Of a stretch of 55,022 nucleotides of DNA, positions 1-8,785 are shown piece by piece. How positions within the stretch are numbered: position 1 is the stretch's first letter; the number at the start of each line of letters is the position of its first letter. The position numbers were made by a program, and so were the translations under genes. A model generated the notes under the pieces. It saw only the letters and a program-made list of their open reading frames with translations, was not told the origin of the DNA and did not search any database. The stretch comes from Bacteroidales bacterium (GTDB lineage: Bacteria; Bacteroidota; Bacteroidia; Bacteroidales; UBA932): positions 1 through 55,022 of the forward strand of contig JAILQG010000026.1 of the NCBI GenBank assembly GCA_024699055.1, written 5' to 3'.

Positions 1-258
1 AAGCATCCTGTCCAGAAGGTACAGGCCGTATCCGTCCGGCATGCTGTCTTCGAATACCGCGAAGCATCCGTTCAGGAAACTCTCGTCGGCATAGAAAAGG
101 CCGTCCTGCAGCGGCAGTTCCAAAGGTGACAGCGAAAAGCCCTCAGCAATCCATGACTTGTCGTATCCGAACACACAGCGTTTCCAGTCGGGCGAAAGAA
201 GAAGGGACCCGACTGTGCGACCGTGATAGCTGACGGTGGTTTTGATTATCTCCTTCAT
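1..258 (-). CDS. HipA-like serine/threonine kinase toxin, N-terminal part (runs off the left edge)
   Basis: Only the first ~86 residues are in the window. The ATG is at 258 and the frame stays open to base 1. Residues near 66-86 read FAVFEDSMPDGYGLYLLDRM, which matches the F-x-DSLPDGWG-x-x-LLDR signature of the HipA N-terminal region. HipA proteins are kinases that phosphorylate a tRNA synthetase (GltX in E. coli) and are neutralised by a cognate HipB. The start overlaps the stop of the upstream HTH gene by 4 nt (ATGA), the usual layout of a hipBA pair with translational coupling. The kinase domain is outside the window, so catalytic residues cannot be checked. Confidence 0.8.
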   Translation of the reverse strand, partial: MKEIIKTTVSYHGRTVGSLLLSPDWKRCVFGYDKSWIAEGFSLSPLELPLQDGLFYADESFLNGCFAVFEDSMPDGYGLYLLDRML

Positions 259-572
259 CTGCCTTTCACCCTGTAATAATTGTTCTGAATAGCTTCCAGT
301 TCCTCCAGAGTTCTGTATTTTGCAGAAGATAGAACTTTCGACAGTTCATCGAAGTATCCCATGGAAATGCAGCAACGCGCGAACGATTCCAAGGATATTT
401 TGTTCTGCCGTTCGAATTTGGCGATGGTGGGCGCCGGCACTCCCGAAAGGTCCGAGAGGTGCTTGCGGCTCATCCCCTTTTCCAGCCGCCTGCGACGAAA
501 ATCCGAAGAAAGCACCTTCAGAAGGCGCTCCGGAGAGTGGTCAAAAATGTCTGGAGGGTATATATATTGCAT
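255..572 (-). CDS. HipB-like XRE-family helix-turn-helix antitoxin/repressor
   Basis: A 105-residue protein. The longer frame starts at a TTG (587); the ATG at 572 is preferred. Residues ~20-75 form a Cro/C1-type HTH (RRRLEKGMSRKHLSDLSGVP, then PTIAKFERQ), where the recognition helix follows the LSGVP turn. It sits directly upstream of, and overlaps by 4 nt, a HipA-like frame, so the pair is probably a type II toxin-antitoxin or HipBA-like regulatory module. HipB proteins bind operators in their own promoter and bind HipA. A promoter-like TATATTTG lies ~55 nt upstream in a palindrome-rich AT stretch (600-635) that could hold the operators. The family call is firm; a toxin-antitoxin role is inferred from the pairing. 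Confidence 0.8.
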   Translation of the reverse strand: MQYIYPPDIFDHSPERLLKVLSSDFRRRRLEKGMSRKHLSDLSGVPAPTIAKFERQNKISLESFARCCISMGYFDELSKVLSSAKYRTLEELEAIQNNYYRVKGR

Positions 573-625
573 ATTATTATATTTCAAAAGTTACAAATAA
601 CAAAAATATAGAATATTATGATATA

Positions 626-656
626 CAAATATAGTCATTATCATCCATAAAAACAA
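626..656 (-). promoter_or_regulatory. Putative promoter of the hipBA-like pair
   Basis: On the minus strand TATATTTG (633-626) matches the Bacteroidota -7 consensus TAnnTTTG. A TTGTTT (656-651) lies upstream at about the -33 position. The -33 bases are the same T-run that follows the pilus-operon terminator hairpin (659-684), so terminator and promoter overlap. Confidence 0.45.
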
Positions 657-684
657 TACGCCGCAAGGAAAAGTCCTTGCGGCG
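646..684 (-). terminator. Intrinsic terminator of the pilus operon
   Basis: CGCCGCAAGGA (659-669) and TCCTTGCGGCG (674-684) form a perfect 11-bp stem with a 4-nt loop. On the minus strand it is followed by TATTGTTTTT. It lies 26 nt after the stop codon of the last pilus gene. Confidence 0.8.
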
Positions 685-709
685 CACTGGATATAGATGC
701 GTTGAGTAA

Positions 710-3700
710 TTAGTTTTCGGTAATAACCAGGTTCTTTATCTCCCACGTGCCGGCGCGGCCGTCGTCAAGGGTGACGGTGACGGGGTAGCCGGTGTTGGTG
801 TGGGTGTAGCTGGTTGTCACACGTGTGTTGACCACGTCGTAGTAAACCGGATAGCCGGTGTTCGTAGTGGTGGTAGCGTTCCCGTCGGCAGTTGTGAAGT
901 AGAGCTGCGTCATGTGATCCGGGTGGCTCTCACACTCGAAGGACACACGGAAGTTGGACACCAAGTAGTCCGAAGGAATCTCTGCCTGGGCCTTGATGTA
1001 GATCCAGTTGGTTCCCGGAGGATAGTTGATGTTTACGGGTTCGCTCCAGGTGCTACCACCGTCCTTACTGAACCGCATCTTGGCGTCGGCCCTCATATTT
1101 GCGCGGGCATCCGGATTGGCGGGATCGTCAAAGTAGTTGCCAGCGTGATAGAAGGTGATGGTGGCGCCATTCGAGGTGGAAAGGTCAATATCCTTGGACG
1201 AAATCTTGGAGAAAGCGGCGAAGCGGGCATTGTGGTAGTCGGTTTCCCACTGGGAAGTGGAGGTGTTCCAGCGGTCGGTAGGCGCTTCGATGGCACCCCA
1301 TGCAGACTGCGCCACGCCGTATGACAGGCCGGTACCCACATTGTAATAAGGATACCACAGGTGCCTGTAGCAGCGGCCGGCGCTGAACCAGGTGCGGGCG
1401 ATGAAATCGGCCGTCCTGTCAGTTCCGGTCTGCCAGGTCTCTCCGTCCGTTACCTTCTCCTGGATTATGGTGTAGTCGCCCATATTGTTGGCCATGAAAG
1501 TCTCTTCGTGGTGGACGGTGCCGGACGCGGCTTTGTTGGTCACAACCTGAATCTCATAATGCACGGACTGAGTGGTTGTCGCATAACCGTTTGCTGCCGG
1601 AACGGTAACGGAATAAGTGATGACTACGTATCCAGCAGCCTCTCCGTGAACCGTACCATCTGAATCAACGGTGGCGATGCCTGTATTGGCAGAGGAGTAT
1701 GTTGCAGTAGGCGTTCCGGCTCCGGAAGCAACGCTGTACTCGCCCTGCGTCTTGACGGTGGAGCCCACCTTGACCACGAACGTTGGTTCGGTCTTCCATT
1801 TCACGGAAAGGCCGCTTATGTTCTGGTTCGTAACGTTCACCGTATAGGAAACGGGATCTGCTGCGCTGTAGTTCTTGTAGGCATCGGCCGAGGCAGTAAT
1901 CGTGGCGGTTCCTACAGCCACGCCGGTAACCTTGCCATCCTGGTCTACGGTTGCAACTGAGGGATCCGAGGATGTGTATGTAATGGGTGCGCTGGCGTTG
2001 GACGTGGCCCTGTTCACAGCGGTGCCGCCCACCTGCAGCTGCATTCCATAGTATTCAAAGTACAGGTTTCCTTCCTCATATTCGTTGGCAAAGGTATCCC
2101 TGTTGGTGGAGTTGTTGGCGTCGTCAACAGGATAGTAGAAGTCGTTGTTGGGAGATGCCACAACCCACACCGTGGTGGCATTCTGCTCCACCATGGTCAG
2201 GAAATAGCTCCTGAAGGTCTTGATACCGTTTATGTCCGTGGGGGTAGAGGTGTACTCCTCCCAGTTGATGGACCTGCGGTAGTAGTAATTGTTCTTGGTG
2301 CGGCCGGGGATAAGGCTGGGGCCGTTCTCCACGGTGAGGGTTGCGTCGGCGCCAGGGGCCAGCGGCTTAGGATACATGGTGTTGTCTTCCTGCTCTATGT
2401 AGAAGTACAGAGGGAAGCGGGCCACGGTGAGGCCGCCAGGCACGTTGAAGTCCACCCATACTTCCTCTCCCTTATTGGCTTCCACATAGTCTTGTGCATC
2501 GACGGACAGTGAGAAAGGCCGACGGAGGGTGAGGTTCACTGTACGTGTGAGGCCGTCTCCGTTCTTGAACACTATAGGCTGTTTCCACACTTCACCGGGC
2601 TGGAGGCTCTCCGGATTGGCGCACTTGATGGTAACCTCGCGCCAGCCGCTGTAGACACCGCTGGATACGTTGGAACCGGCAATGGTAATATCTGTTTTGG
2701 ATGCAACTATGTTGCTTCCGTTGGTGGCCTCGCGGATTTCTGCTGTGATGCTGGCGTTGTCGTCAGTGTTGAAGTTGGTGCCGGTACCGCTCCTCACGTA
2801 CATAGTGAACGATGTTCCAAAGGTAATGAGGATATCCGTCTTGCTCACGTACAGACGACTGTTGTCGTTGGCTATGTTGGTAAGCTCCTGGGCCATCGTG
2901 GACCCCTCGAAGTTGTTGAGGGCGATGCTGTTAATGGCATCGTACACGCTGTCGCTTCCCTTTCCGTTTACGCCCGTGATATTCAGGGTGTAGCAGAAAT
3001 TGCGGAGGATATTGTAGTAGACATTGTCTCCGGTGTTAGCGTCCTTGTAGACGAAGTCTGCCTTATAGTAATATGTCCTCCAGGTACTGTTCTCGTACAA
3101 TTGCGCTTTCAGGATTATGAACGGGTTTTCATCGGGACGGTAGGAGCACTCGTAGAGGTAGTCTGCCTCTCCAGGAGCTATCCACATATTGTTGGCGTCC
3201 ATAGTATCAGAGCCGTCAGAGGAGTAATAGCTATCCCAGGCATTGTACTGGATGATTGGTGGCATAAAGCCGTGGTACTGGTCCGTATTTGTGAGCCAGG
3301 TGTACGGGGCGGTCTGTTCTGCTGCCAGCTCATAGTTGGCAAAACGGTTGAAGTTGATCTGGACCTGCCCGTCAACAATCTGATAGTCTTCCGTATTGGT
3401 GTTGAACGGAGCTATGGTACCGTAGACCGGGGTATTGAACACCTTGAAGTTCAAGATACGGAAATTGGTTACCGCATCGTCTAACTTGACCTTCACTTTG
3501 GCGAAGTTACGGACCATCTTGATCCCCCTCATATTGGTGGTCTCGGTGATGGAGGTGAAATGGCGGCGTCCCCAGTAGGCAAGGCCTGCATTTGTGGTTA
3601 CGAGGGCGCGCACGAAGGTTGCCTCGTCCACCAGATTCATTTCCATATTTTCAAACTCCGCAACCGCCTTGGTGGTGGCTATGAAGTGGATATAACGGTC

Positions 3701-4102
3701 TCCTGAAGAAACCTTGGTGAGTCCGTCTACATGGAATTTGGTGAGGTAGTGTTCTGCCTCGCTTCCGCAGTTGAAACCGGCTTCTTCTGCTGTAGGGTGA
3801 GACTGGGTGCCGGGCTTTGCCTTCACTATCTCGTAAAGGATGTCACCTGCACTGAAAACGGCCAGGTAAAGGAACTTTACGGTAGGGGTTTCTTCGCCCA
3901 TCTTGGCGCCCTTGGTGGCCACCCAGTCTCCCTGGTCCTGGGAGAAGGGAAGTTCCAGGCTGCCGTCCAAGGAAATCTTGTCCCCGCCTGCCTTCACGAC
4001 ATCTTCCTTATTGTATAGTTCGTCTTCCCTGACGCACGAAGGGCCGATCAGCACTGTAAGTGCAGTCAGTATGACAAAGTATCTTGCGAAAATCTTTTTC
4101 AT
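710..4102 (-). CDS. Large surface lipoprotein with Ig-like (BIG2) repeats, possible pilus tip adhesin
   Basis: 1130 residues. A type II signal peptide ends in the lipobox LIGPSC (Cys23). Residues ~60-400 resemble the N-terminal part of DUF4906-type pilus-associated proteins, including MVRNFAKVKVKL and an ATTKAVAEF-type core. Residues ~700-860 hold two Ig-like group 2 domains, recognised by YTSSDPSVATVDQDGKVTGV with GTATITASAD, and YSSANTGIATVDSDGTV. The C-terminal ~230 residues are aromatic-rich β-sandwich sequence like choice-of-anchor/cleaved-adhesin domains (FSKDGGSTWSEPV). It is the last gene of the pilus operon, 6 nt after the preceding stop, the position where tip or accessory subunits are expected. 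No catalytic motif is visible. A tip-adhesin role is inferred from position and modular Ig folds. Confidence 0.7.
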   Translation of the reverse strand: MKKIFARYFVILTALTVLIGPSCVREDELYNKEDVVKAGGDKISLDGSLELPFSQDQGDWVATKGAKMGEETPTVKFLYLAVFSAGDILYEIVKAKPGTQSHPTAEEAGFNCGSEAEHYLTKFHVDGLTKVSSGDRYIHFIATTKAVAEFENMEMNLVDEATFVRALVTTNAGLAYWGRRHFTSITETTNMRGIKMVRNFAKVKVKLDDAVTNFRILNFKVFNTPVYGTIAPFNTNTEDYQIVDGQVQINFNRFANYELAAEQTAPYTWLTNTDQYHGFMPPIIQYNAWDSYYSSDGSDTMDANNMWIAPGEADYLYECSYRPDENPFIILKAQLYENSTWRTYYYKADFVYKDANTGDNVYYNILRNFCYTLNITGVNGKGSDSVYDAINSIALNNFEGSTMAQELTNIANDNSRLYVSKTDILITFGTSFTMYVRSGTGTNFNTDDNASITAEIREATNGSNIVASKTDITIAGSNVSSGVYSGWREVTIKCANPESLQPGEVWKQPIVFKNGDGLTRTVNLTLRRPFSLSVDAQDYVEANKGEEVWVDFNVPGGLTVARFPLYFYIEQEDNTMYPKPLAPGADATLTVENGPSLIPGRTKNNYYYRRSINWEEYTSTPTDINGIKTFRSYFLTMVEQNATTVWVVASPNNDFYYPVDDANNSTNRDTFANEYEEGNLYFEYYGMQLQVGGTAVNRATSNASAPITYTSSDPSVATVDQDGKVTGVAVGTATITASADAYKNYSAADPVSYTVNVTNQNISGLSVKWKTEPTFVVKVGSTVKTQGEYSVASGAGTPTATYSSANTGIATVDSDGTVHGEAAGYVVITYSVTVPAANGYATTTQSVHYEIQVVTNKAASGTVHHEETFMANNMGDYTIIQEKVTDGETWQTGTDRTADFIARTWFSAGRCYRHLWYPYYNVGTGLSYGVAQSAWGAIEAPTDRWNTSTSQWETDYHNARFAAFSKISSKDIDLSTSNGATITFYHAGNYFDDPANPDARANMRADAKMRFSKDGGSTWSEPVNINYPPGTNWIYIKAQAEIPSDYLVSNFRVSFECESHPDHMTQLYFTTADGNATTTTNTGYPVYYDVVNTRVTTSYTHTNTGYPVTVTLDDGRAGTWEIKNLVITEN

Positions 4103-4108
4103 AGGCTC

Positions 4109-6568
4109 TTATCTTATCAGTGTTGCGTTGCCCTGGGAATCATAGTTGTAGAGATGTCCGTTGGGATGGTACTCATTGGTTGTGGAAGGTTCGTCTCCCC
4201 AGTACCAGAGGTCGTAGACGAAACGGCAGGAACTGACGGTACTTGCTGATGCCGGATCCGAGAAGGTAATGCTGGCGTTTGCGGCGGTAGGAATGTAAAC
4301 CAACCTTCCGCTTCCTGACCAGTAATCGGTGTTTGTTGCATAAAGGATGGGTATCACACCCTCTTTCTGACGGGCGACGATGAAAGCAATTTCCGCTTCA
4401 GTTGGAAGACGCCACCTGCCAGCCGGATAGCCTGCTTCCTGATAAGTAGCTCCACGCTTGACAATATTGTCGAAAGTAAGGCTCTCATTAGCGTTAAGTG
4501 CAGACGAAACTAGAAGTCTTGGCGCTATGATACTCTGGTCTTCCGCATTTTGGGGCGCAATAAGTATACTCCCAGGTTCCTCCCAGGTTCCCGCTATTTC
4601 AGTCGGAGAATTGTTATGATAGACGTAGGCGTAGAAATTACTCTCTGAGGTCCATGTGTTGCCTCCATTATAGACATCTGAAGCCGGAATACGGGGGTCT
4701 CCAATGCGGTAGTGGATATCCGTGTCATTGGCCCTATAGTAGTCATTGTTGGTATTGAAAGAGGATACCGTAATCAGCGTTGTATAAAAATTCCTATCGA
4801 TGGAAGAGCTCAAATTGCTGACAGATCCTAATACAATGCCATATGATCCGCACGTATGACCGTTGATAGTCGTTGTTCCGGAGGTGATACGATTATTGCT
4901 CGTTGACCATAACTTATTGCGTCCATTGTGGTAGAATGTTCCGCTGGCATTCTGAGTGTTATCTGTGTACCGATAATTATTACTGTTCCATCCTGTACCG
5001 GGCGGAATGGTTTTCACACGGGCGAACCAGCCGTTCACGAAAACATCGCCGGACTGCCCCTCTCGAATAAGGCTGATAGAAGGATTCTGAACCACCTGGA
5101 CATCCTGGGTACATCCGTCTTCGTTTGTGATTGTGGCATTAATCGTTACGGCGTTGTACATGTTGTCCAGTGAGTGGTAGATTGTAACGTATCCGGGGTT
5201 GGATTTGTTGACGGTAATGTTTCCTGCATTTGTAGAAACGGTCTGTTCATCCGCTGTAATTGTTGTGTTTACATTCTGGGTCTGCAGCGGGTTAGCATTT
5301 GAGTTATTATAATATTGAATAGACGTAATTCTCACGGAATAGATAGGAGAACTACTTACATAAGAGAAATATACAGTAGTCTCGTTGTTTATGGTCTGCT
5401 CCGGATGGTCCATCACCAGGTACTTGTACGTGATAAGTTCACCAGGGATAACGCCCTGTCCGCCGCTGGAAGTACCTTCATTCATCCATGGGAGGATCTC
5501 ATAATCGCATTCAGGGATGATCACAAGGCTCTCTTGGTCTGCGCCGCCAAGGGACTGAACATTTACGAATGTCCGGTAGGAGGTATTGCGCTTGAGGTTC
5601 AGGGTGGAGATATTGGGGCTCAGCTGGTACTTTTTATACTGGTGGTTGCTTTCTCCACGGACGCGCCAGGCAATACGGAATACCACCGTTGTGGCATAGT
5701 CGCTAAGGTCAGTCCAGGCGCAGGGATAAGAATAGAAAGGAACGTGAGTATATGTGTATTCCTCATGACCTGTTATCACATCAGAGGGATCAAGCTCTGT
5801 AAGTGAGCGGGATCCGTAGGTGACGTAGTCGGCTGTTTGAACGGTGTAATCTCCGTCCACCTTGCCACGTTTTACTGCATTGGATACGCTTATACCTACA
5901 CCAGCATCCAGGACAGGTTCCCACATCTGATGGGATTCATCTTCCAATTCACTTGGGATAAGCAGGAAAAACTGGATCTTGGCGGCGGCGCGGGATACTT
6001 TAATGCGACCTGTAGCAGAGCGCACATCATTGCTGGTGGAAAGGGTTACGGTTGAGACCTCATCGGCCGACATCACAAAACTTTTCTGCACAGTCTGAGC
6101 CGTGAAGTCATTCTCGACAACAAGTTCCTTAAGGGTTGCAACATCCGTGTGGCCACTGTAACTGAGAGGAGCGTTGCATATTACATAAAACTGGCAGGTG
6201 CCGGAGTTCTTGTTCCCGAACATCCTTAGTGCATCGGCATCTGTGAAGAAGACCTTTACTTTGTATACAGTGCTGTCTCCTTCTGCAACTGCCTCTGCAC
6301 CACGTCCGAGGGCCATAAACACGGCATCCGAATCTGTAGCACCATTGGGGTAGAAGAAGCAGTCCACGCTTTTTACGAGGTTCTCGTTATAGGCGTCATC
6401 TCCGCGACTGCTGGCCTTGGTAGTAAGTGCCGGGTGCAGGCCACCAAGGGTAATCTCTATGCAGTGGTCAGGAATACCCATCTCCGGAGACACGGGCTCA
6501 ATTTCACATCCCGTCCATAAAAGGAGCGGAATAAGCAGGGCCAAGATTATTCTGAATGTGCTTTTCAT
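4109..6568 (-). CDS. DUF4906-like pilus-associated lipoprotein
   Basis: 819 residues from the ATG at 6568. That start is preferred because AAAGGAA lies just upstream; the longer frame reads into the previous gene. The signal peptide ends in the lipobox LLWTGC. The N-terminal third resembles DUF4906/fimbrillin accessory proteins (FYVICNAPLSYSG, RAAAKIQFFLLIP). A TTKASSRG stretch after the lipobox matches the TKA box found in the other pilus subunits. The C-terminal ~110 residues (GRWRLPTEAEIAF, YWSGSGRL, CRFVYDLWYWGD) look like the C-type-lectin-like or FISUMP/DUF1566 surface domains of Bacteroidota. It lies between fimbrillin 7 and the BIG2 adhesin, with 13-nt and 6-nt gaps, so it is co-transcribed. 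It is probably a minor or tip subunit. Confidence 0.7.
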   Translation of the reverse strand: MKSTFRIILALLIPLLLWTGCEIEPVSPEMGIPDHCIEITLGGLHPALTTKASSRGDDAYNENLVKSVDCFFYPNGATDSDAVFMALGRGAEAVAEGDSTVYKVKVFFTDADALRMFGNKNSGTCQFYVICNAPLSYSGHTDVATLKELVVENDFTAQTVQKSFVMSADEVSTVTLSTSNDVRSATGRIKVSRAAAKIQFFLLIPSELEDESHQMWEPVLDAGVGISVSNAVKRGKVDGDYTVQTADYVTYGSRSLTELDPSDVITGHEEYTYTHVPFYSYPCAWTDLSDYATTVVFRIAWRVRGESNHQYKKYQLSPNISTLNLKRNTSYRTFVNVQSLGGADQESLVIIPECDYEILPWMNEGTSSGGQGVIPGELITYKYLVMDHPEQTINNETTVYFSYVSSSPIYSVRITSIQYYNNSNANPLQTQNVNTTITADEQTVSTNAGNITVNKSNPGYVTIYHSLDNMYNAVTINATITNEDGCTQDVQVVQNPSISLIREGQSGDVFVNGWFARVKTIPPGTGWNSNNYRYTDNTQNASGTFYHNGRNKLWSTSNNRITSGTTTINGHTCGSYGIVLGSVSNLSSSIDRNFYTTLITVSSFNTNNDYYRANDTDIHYRIGDPRIPASDVYNGGNTWTSESNFYAYVYHNNSPTEIAGTWEEPGSILIAPQNAEDQSIIAPRLLVSSALNANESLTFDNIVKRGATYQEAGYPAGRWRLPTEAEIAFIVARQKEGVIPILYATNTDYWSGSGRLVYIPTAANASITFSDPASASTVSSCRFVYDLWYWGDEPSTTNEYHPNGHLYNYDSQGNATLIR

Positions 6569-6581
6569 CGTTCCTTTCATA

Positions 6582-8774
6582 TTAGTTTGCATTCTGCCAG
6601 ATTGTCCATTCAGTAACGCCGGCCATATCCACAAGGTTAAGGGCAACCACGGCGTCGCCGGTGGCGTCTATGTAGTATATCCTGAGCTTGGCGTGGCTGG
6701 TGACGGTAGCTTCCGTGTCAATAGGCTTGATATAGATGTAGTTCATCACATCCGGATCTATGGCATTTCGGATGGAGTTGACACGGTTGCCATGTTCGTC
6801 CAGCAGGAAGTTGCCGTTCTCGTCACAGAAGCCGAATGCCGCATCTCCAACCAGAGAAGCCTGCCAGGAGGAATATTTTCCTGCGCCCAGTTTGAAGTAG
6901 AACTTACCCATACGGTTGTTAATCCACACATTGCCCTGGGCGTCTGCGTAGTCTATGTATGAAGAATCGTATGTGAGTGCCTGGACAACACCGTTGATCC
7001 GAGCATTGTAGTCAAAGTCGAACTCCTTGAGGTCCCAAGGCTGAGGAACTACGTCAAGATCTATCTTATCACCTGCCACAATGAGGTTTATGTCGTAAAT
7101 ACGGCCACCCTCCAGGTCTGTGATAAGCTCTGCGCTGAGGGATGGATGAGGGTCGTCATTGTAGTTTACGTCTGCGCCGGTAAGGGTCTCGGCTCCTACA
7201 GACCAGTCTGTGGCCGATACGTCTTCCCAGACGTTGCCCCAATCAGGATTACTCCACGTACCCCAATCAATGGTATCCCACTCAGGCCAGGATTGGGTAA
7301 AAGTATAATCCGACTCCTGACTGGCATTGTTATTATAAATGGTCGCCCAGTTTTCAGCTCCGAAACCCAGTATACCTTTACTTCTCCTCAACTTTTTCTC
7401 TTCGGAAGTGATCTTGCGTGTTCTTGTGCGGGAAACACTCCTGGTCTGCTTTTGGAGAATCTCTCTGGTCTGGCTGGCCGACAGCGTACCGGACACGTTA
7501 AGCCTGTGATATTTGATGGTAACTGCAATACGGTCGCCGCTTGTGGATTCCCTTGGAATTGCATAGAGAAAGTATCCGGACATTAGATCAGAGGCTGTCT
7601 CAGTAATACCGGTGTATGTAGAGAAATTGTTCTCTACAGTGGCGGCGGGGACATACTGCATGGACTGGGAAAGGACTGTGCTGCTGTTCAGCACATATTC
7701 CGGATTGGCCCCGGTGAACCTGGAGGTATTGATCCAGGTGGGGTAGTATGATGTGGCGTTGTCCAGCACCAAAGTGCCCTTCTGGTTGAATCCTTTAAGC
7801 GTAACTTCTTCCACCAGATATCGCTGGCCGCTTACAGAATAAACCGACCCCGAAGATGTTTGCGTATTGGTACGGTAGCGGGTTTGAACTTTTGTTTCAG
7901 TCTGGGTCTGTTCTTTCTCGGCGTGATAATACCTAACTTCATACGTTGGCCAACTACCTTCGTCATCTCCCGTACGGTAGTAACTAGTATTATTAGCCAC
8001 TTTGAATATCTGAGCACCTTCAGTAGTTGTAGAAGTCCCATCCTCAGGGGATGTGGGTGTCCCCTCAGATGTTGTAGGAGCACCTCCGGAAGAAGTCAGA
8101 TTACGCACCTCTCCCGGCAGGGTACCCTTAACGCCTAAGTGTACCTTTGCCACGGCATGCCTGAAATGGAAGTCCACCGTACCCTCAGTGGCGTAGTCAT
8201 CCTTTTCCACGTTCTTATGGGGGTTACCAGAGGTGTTGGTGCCCCAAAGAATATCCCTCTGCTTGGAGAGTTCGCTTTCGGAAAGGTCCTGGGCAACAAA
8301 GTCGTCATATTTTATGGAAGGGACCTTGCCGTCGTATGAAACGACGCTGTTCCAGGTGTCCCACGGGGCGTATGCAAAAAGGGTAAGGTTCTCGTTGTCG
8401 CTGGTGGGCCAGAACTCCGCATCGCCGGAGTTGCTCCAGGTGGAGGCCGAGTACTGGAATTTACGGTTATTTAGCACCAGGCCGAATTTAGAGTAGGCCG
8501 ATGAATCCGTGGCCGAGGTGTATTCCTCAGCGCCCGTATAGAAAGCGTAGACGCCAAAGCCGCGGGACTGCAGTTCCGTATTGTCAATATCCGTAATATC
8601 ACCCACAGCCTTTGTCATGGGAGTCCAGCCCTCCGGCAGAGCCGCGATGGCTTTCACTTCTACATCGCTGTGGTGGTAGCTTTCCGGTCCGATTTGCTGT
8701 ATCTCCTCCCTTTGGCAGGAGAGTATCAGCGCTGCCAGAGGAAGCAATGCAAATATGTGGAGACGAGACTTCAT
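6582..8774 (-). CDS. Fimbrillin-like lipoprotein 7 (long form, 730 aa)
   Basis: The lipobox is ALILSC (Cys20), followed by TPMTKA (Lys55), the conserved box of this operon. Residues ~70-230 show the Mfa-like_1/fimbrillin N-domain pattern: RGFGVYAFYTG, then FWPTSDNENLTLFAYAPWD, then VDFHFRHAVAKVHLGVKG. Most fimbrillins in this cluster are ~385-420 residues. The extra length comes from a Thr/Ser-rich, low-complexity insert (~235-330, with TQTETKVQTRYRTNTQ) and a Trp/Asp-rich stretch near 500-545 (WPEWDTIDWGTW). The C-terminal ~100 residues form an added domain (NARINGVVQALTYD, MGKFYFKLGAG). It could be an accessory pilin rather than the shaft subunit. Confidence 0.75.
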   Translation of the reverse strand: MKSRLHIFALLPLAALILSCQREEIQQIGPESYHHSDVEVKAIAALPEGWTPMTKAVGDITDIDNTELQSRGFGVYAFYTGAEEYTSATDSSAYSKFGLVLNNRKFQYSASTWSNSGDAEFWPTSDNENLTLFAYAPWDTWNSVVSYDGKVPSIKYDDFVAQDLSESELSKQRDILWGTNTSGNPHKNVEKDDYATEGTVDFHFRHAVAKVHLGVKGTLPGEVRNLTSSGGAPTTSEGTPTSPEDGTSTTTEGAQIFKVANNTSYYRTGDDEGSWPTYEVRYYHAEKEQTQTETKVQTRYRTNTQTSSGSVYSVSGQRYLVEEVTLKGFNQKGTLVLDNATSYYPTWINTSRFTGANPEYVLNSSTVLSQSMQYVPAATVENNFSTYTGITETASDLMSGYFLYAIPRESTSGDRIAVTIKYHRLNVSGTLSASQTREILQKQTRSVSRTRTRKITSEEKKLRRSKGILGFGAENWATIYNNNASQESDYTFTQSWPEWDTIDWGTWSNPDWGNVWEDVSATDWSVGAETLTGADVNYNDDPHPSLSAELITDLEGGRIYDINLIVAGDKIDLDVVPQPWDLKEFDFDYNARINGVVQALTYDSSYIDYADAQGNVWINNRMGKFYFKLGAGKYSSWQASLVGDAAFGFCDENGNFLLDEHGNRVNSIRNAIDPDVMNYIYIKPIDTEATVTSHAKLRIYYIDATGDAVVALNLVDMAGVTEWTIWQNAN

Positions 8775-8785
8775 AAAAGCATCGA

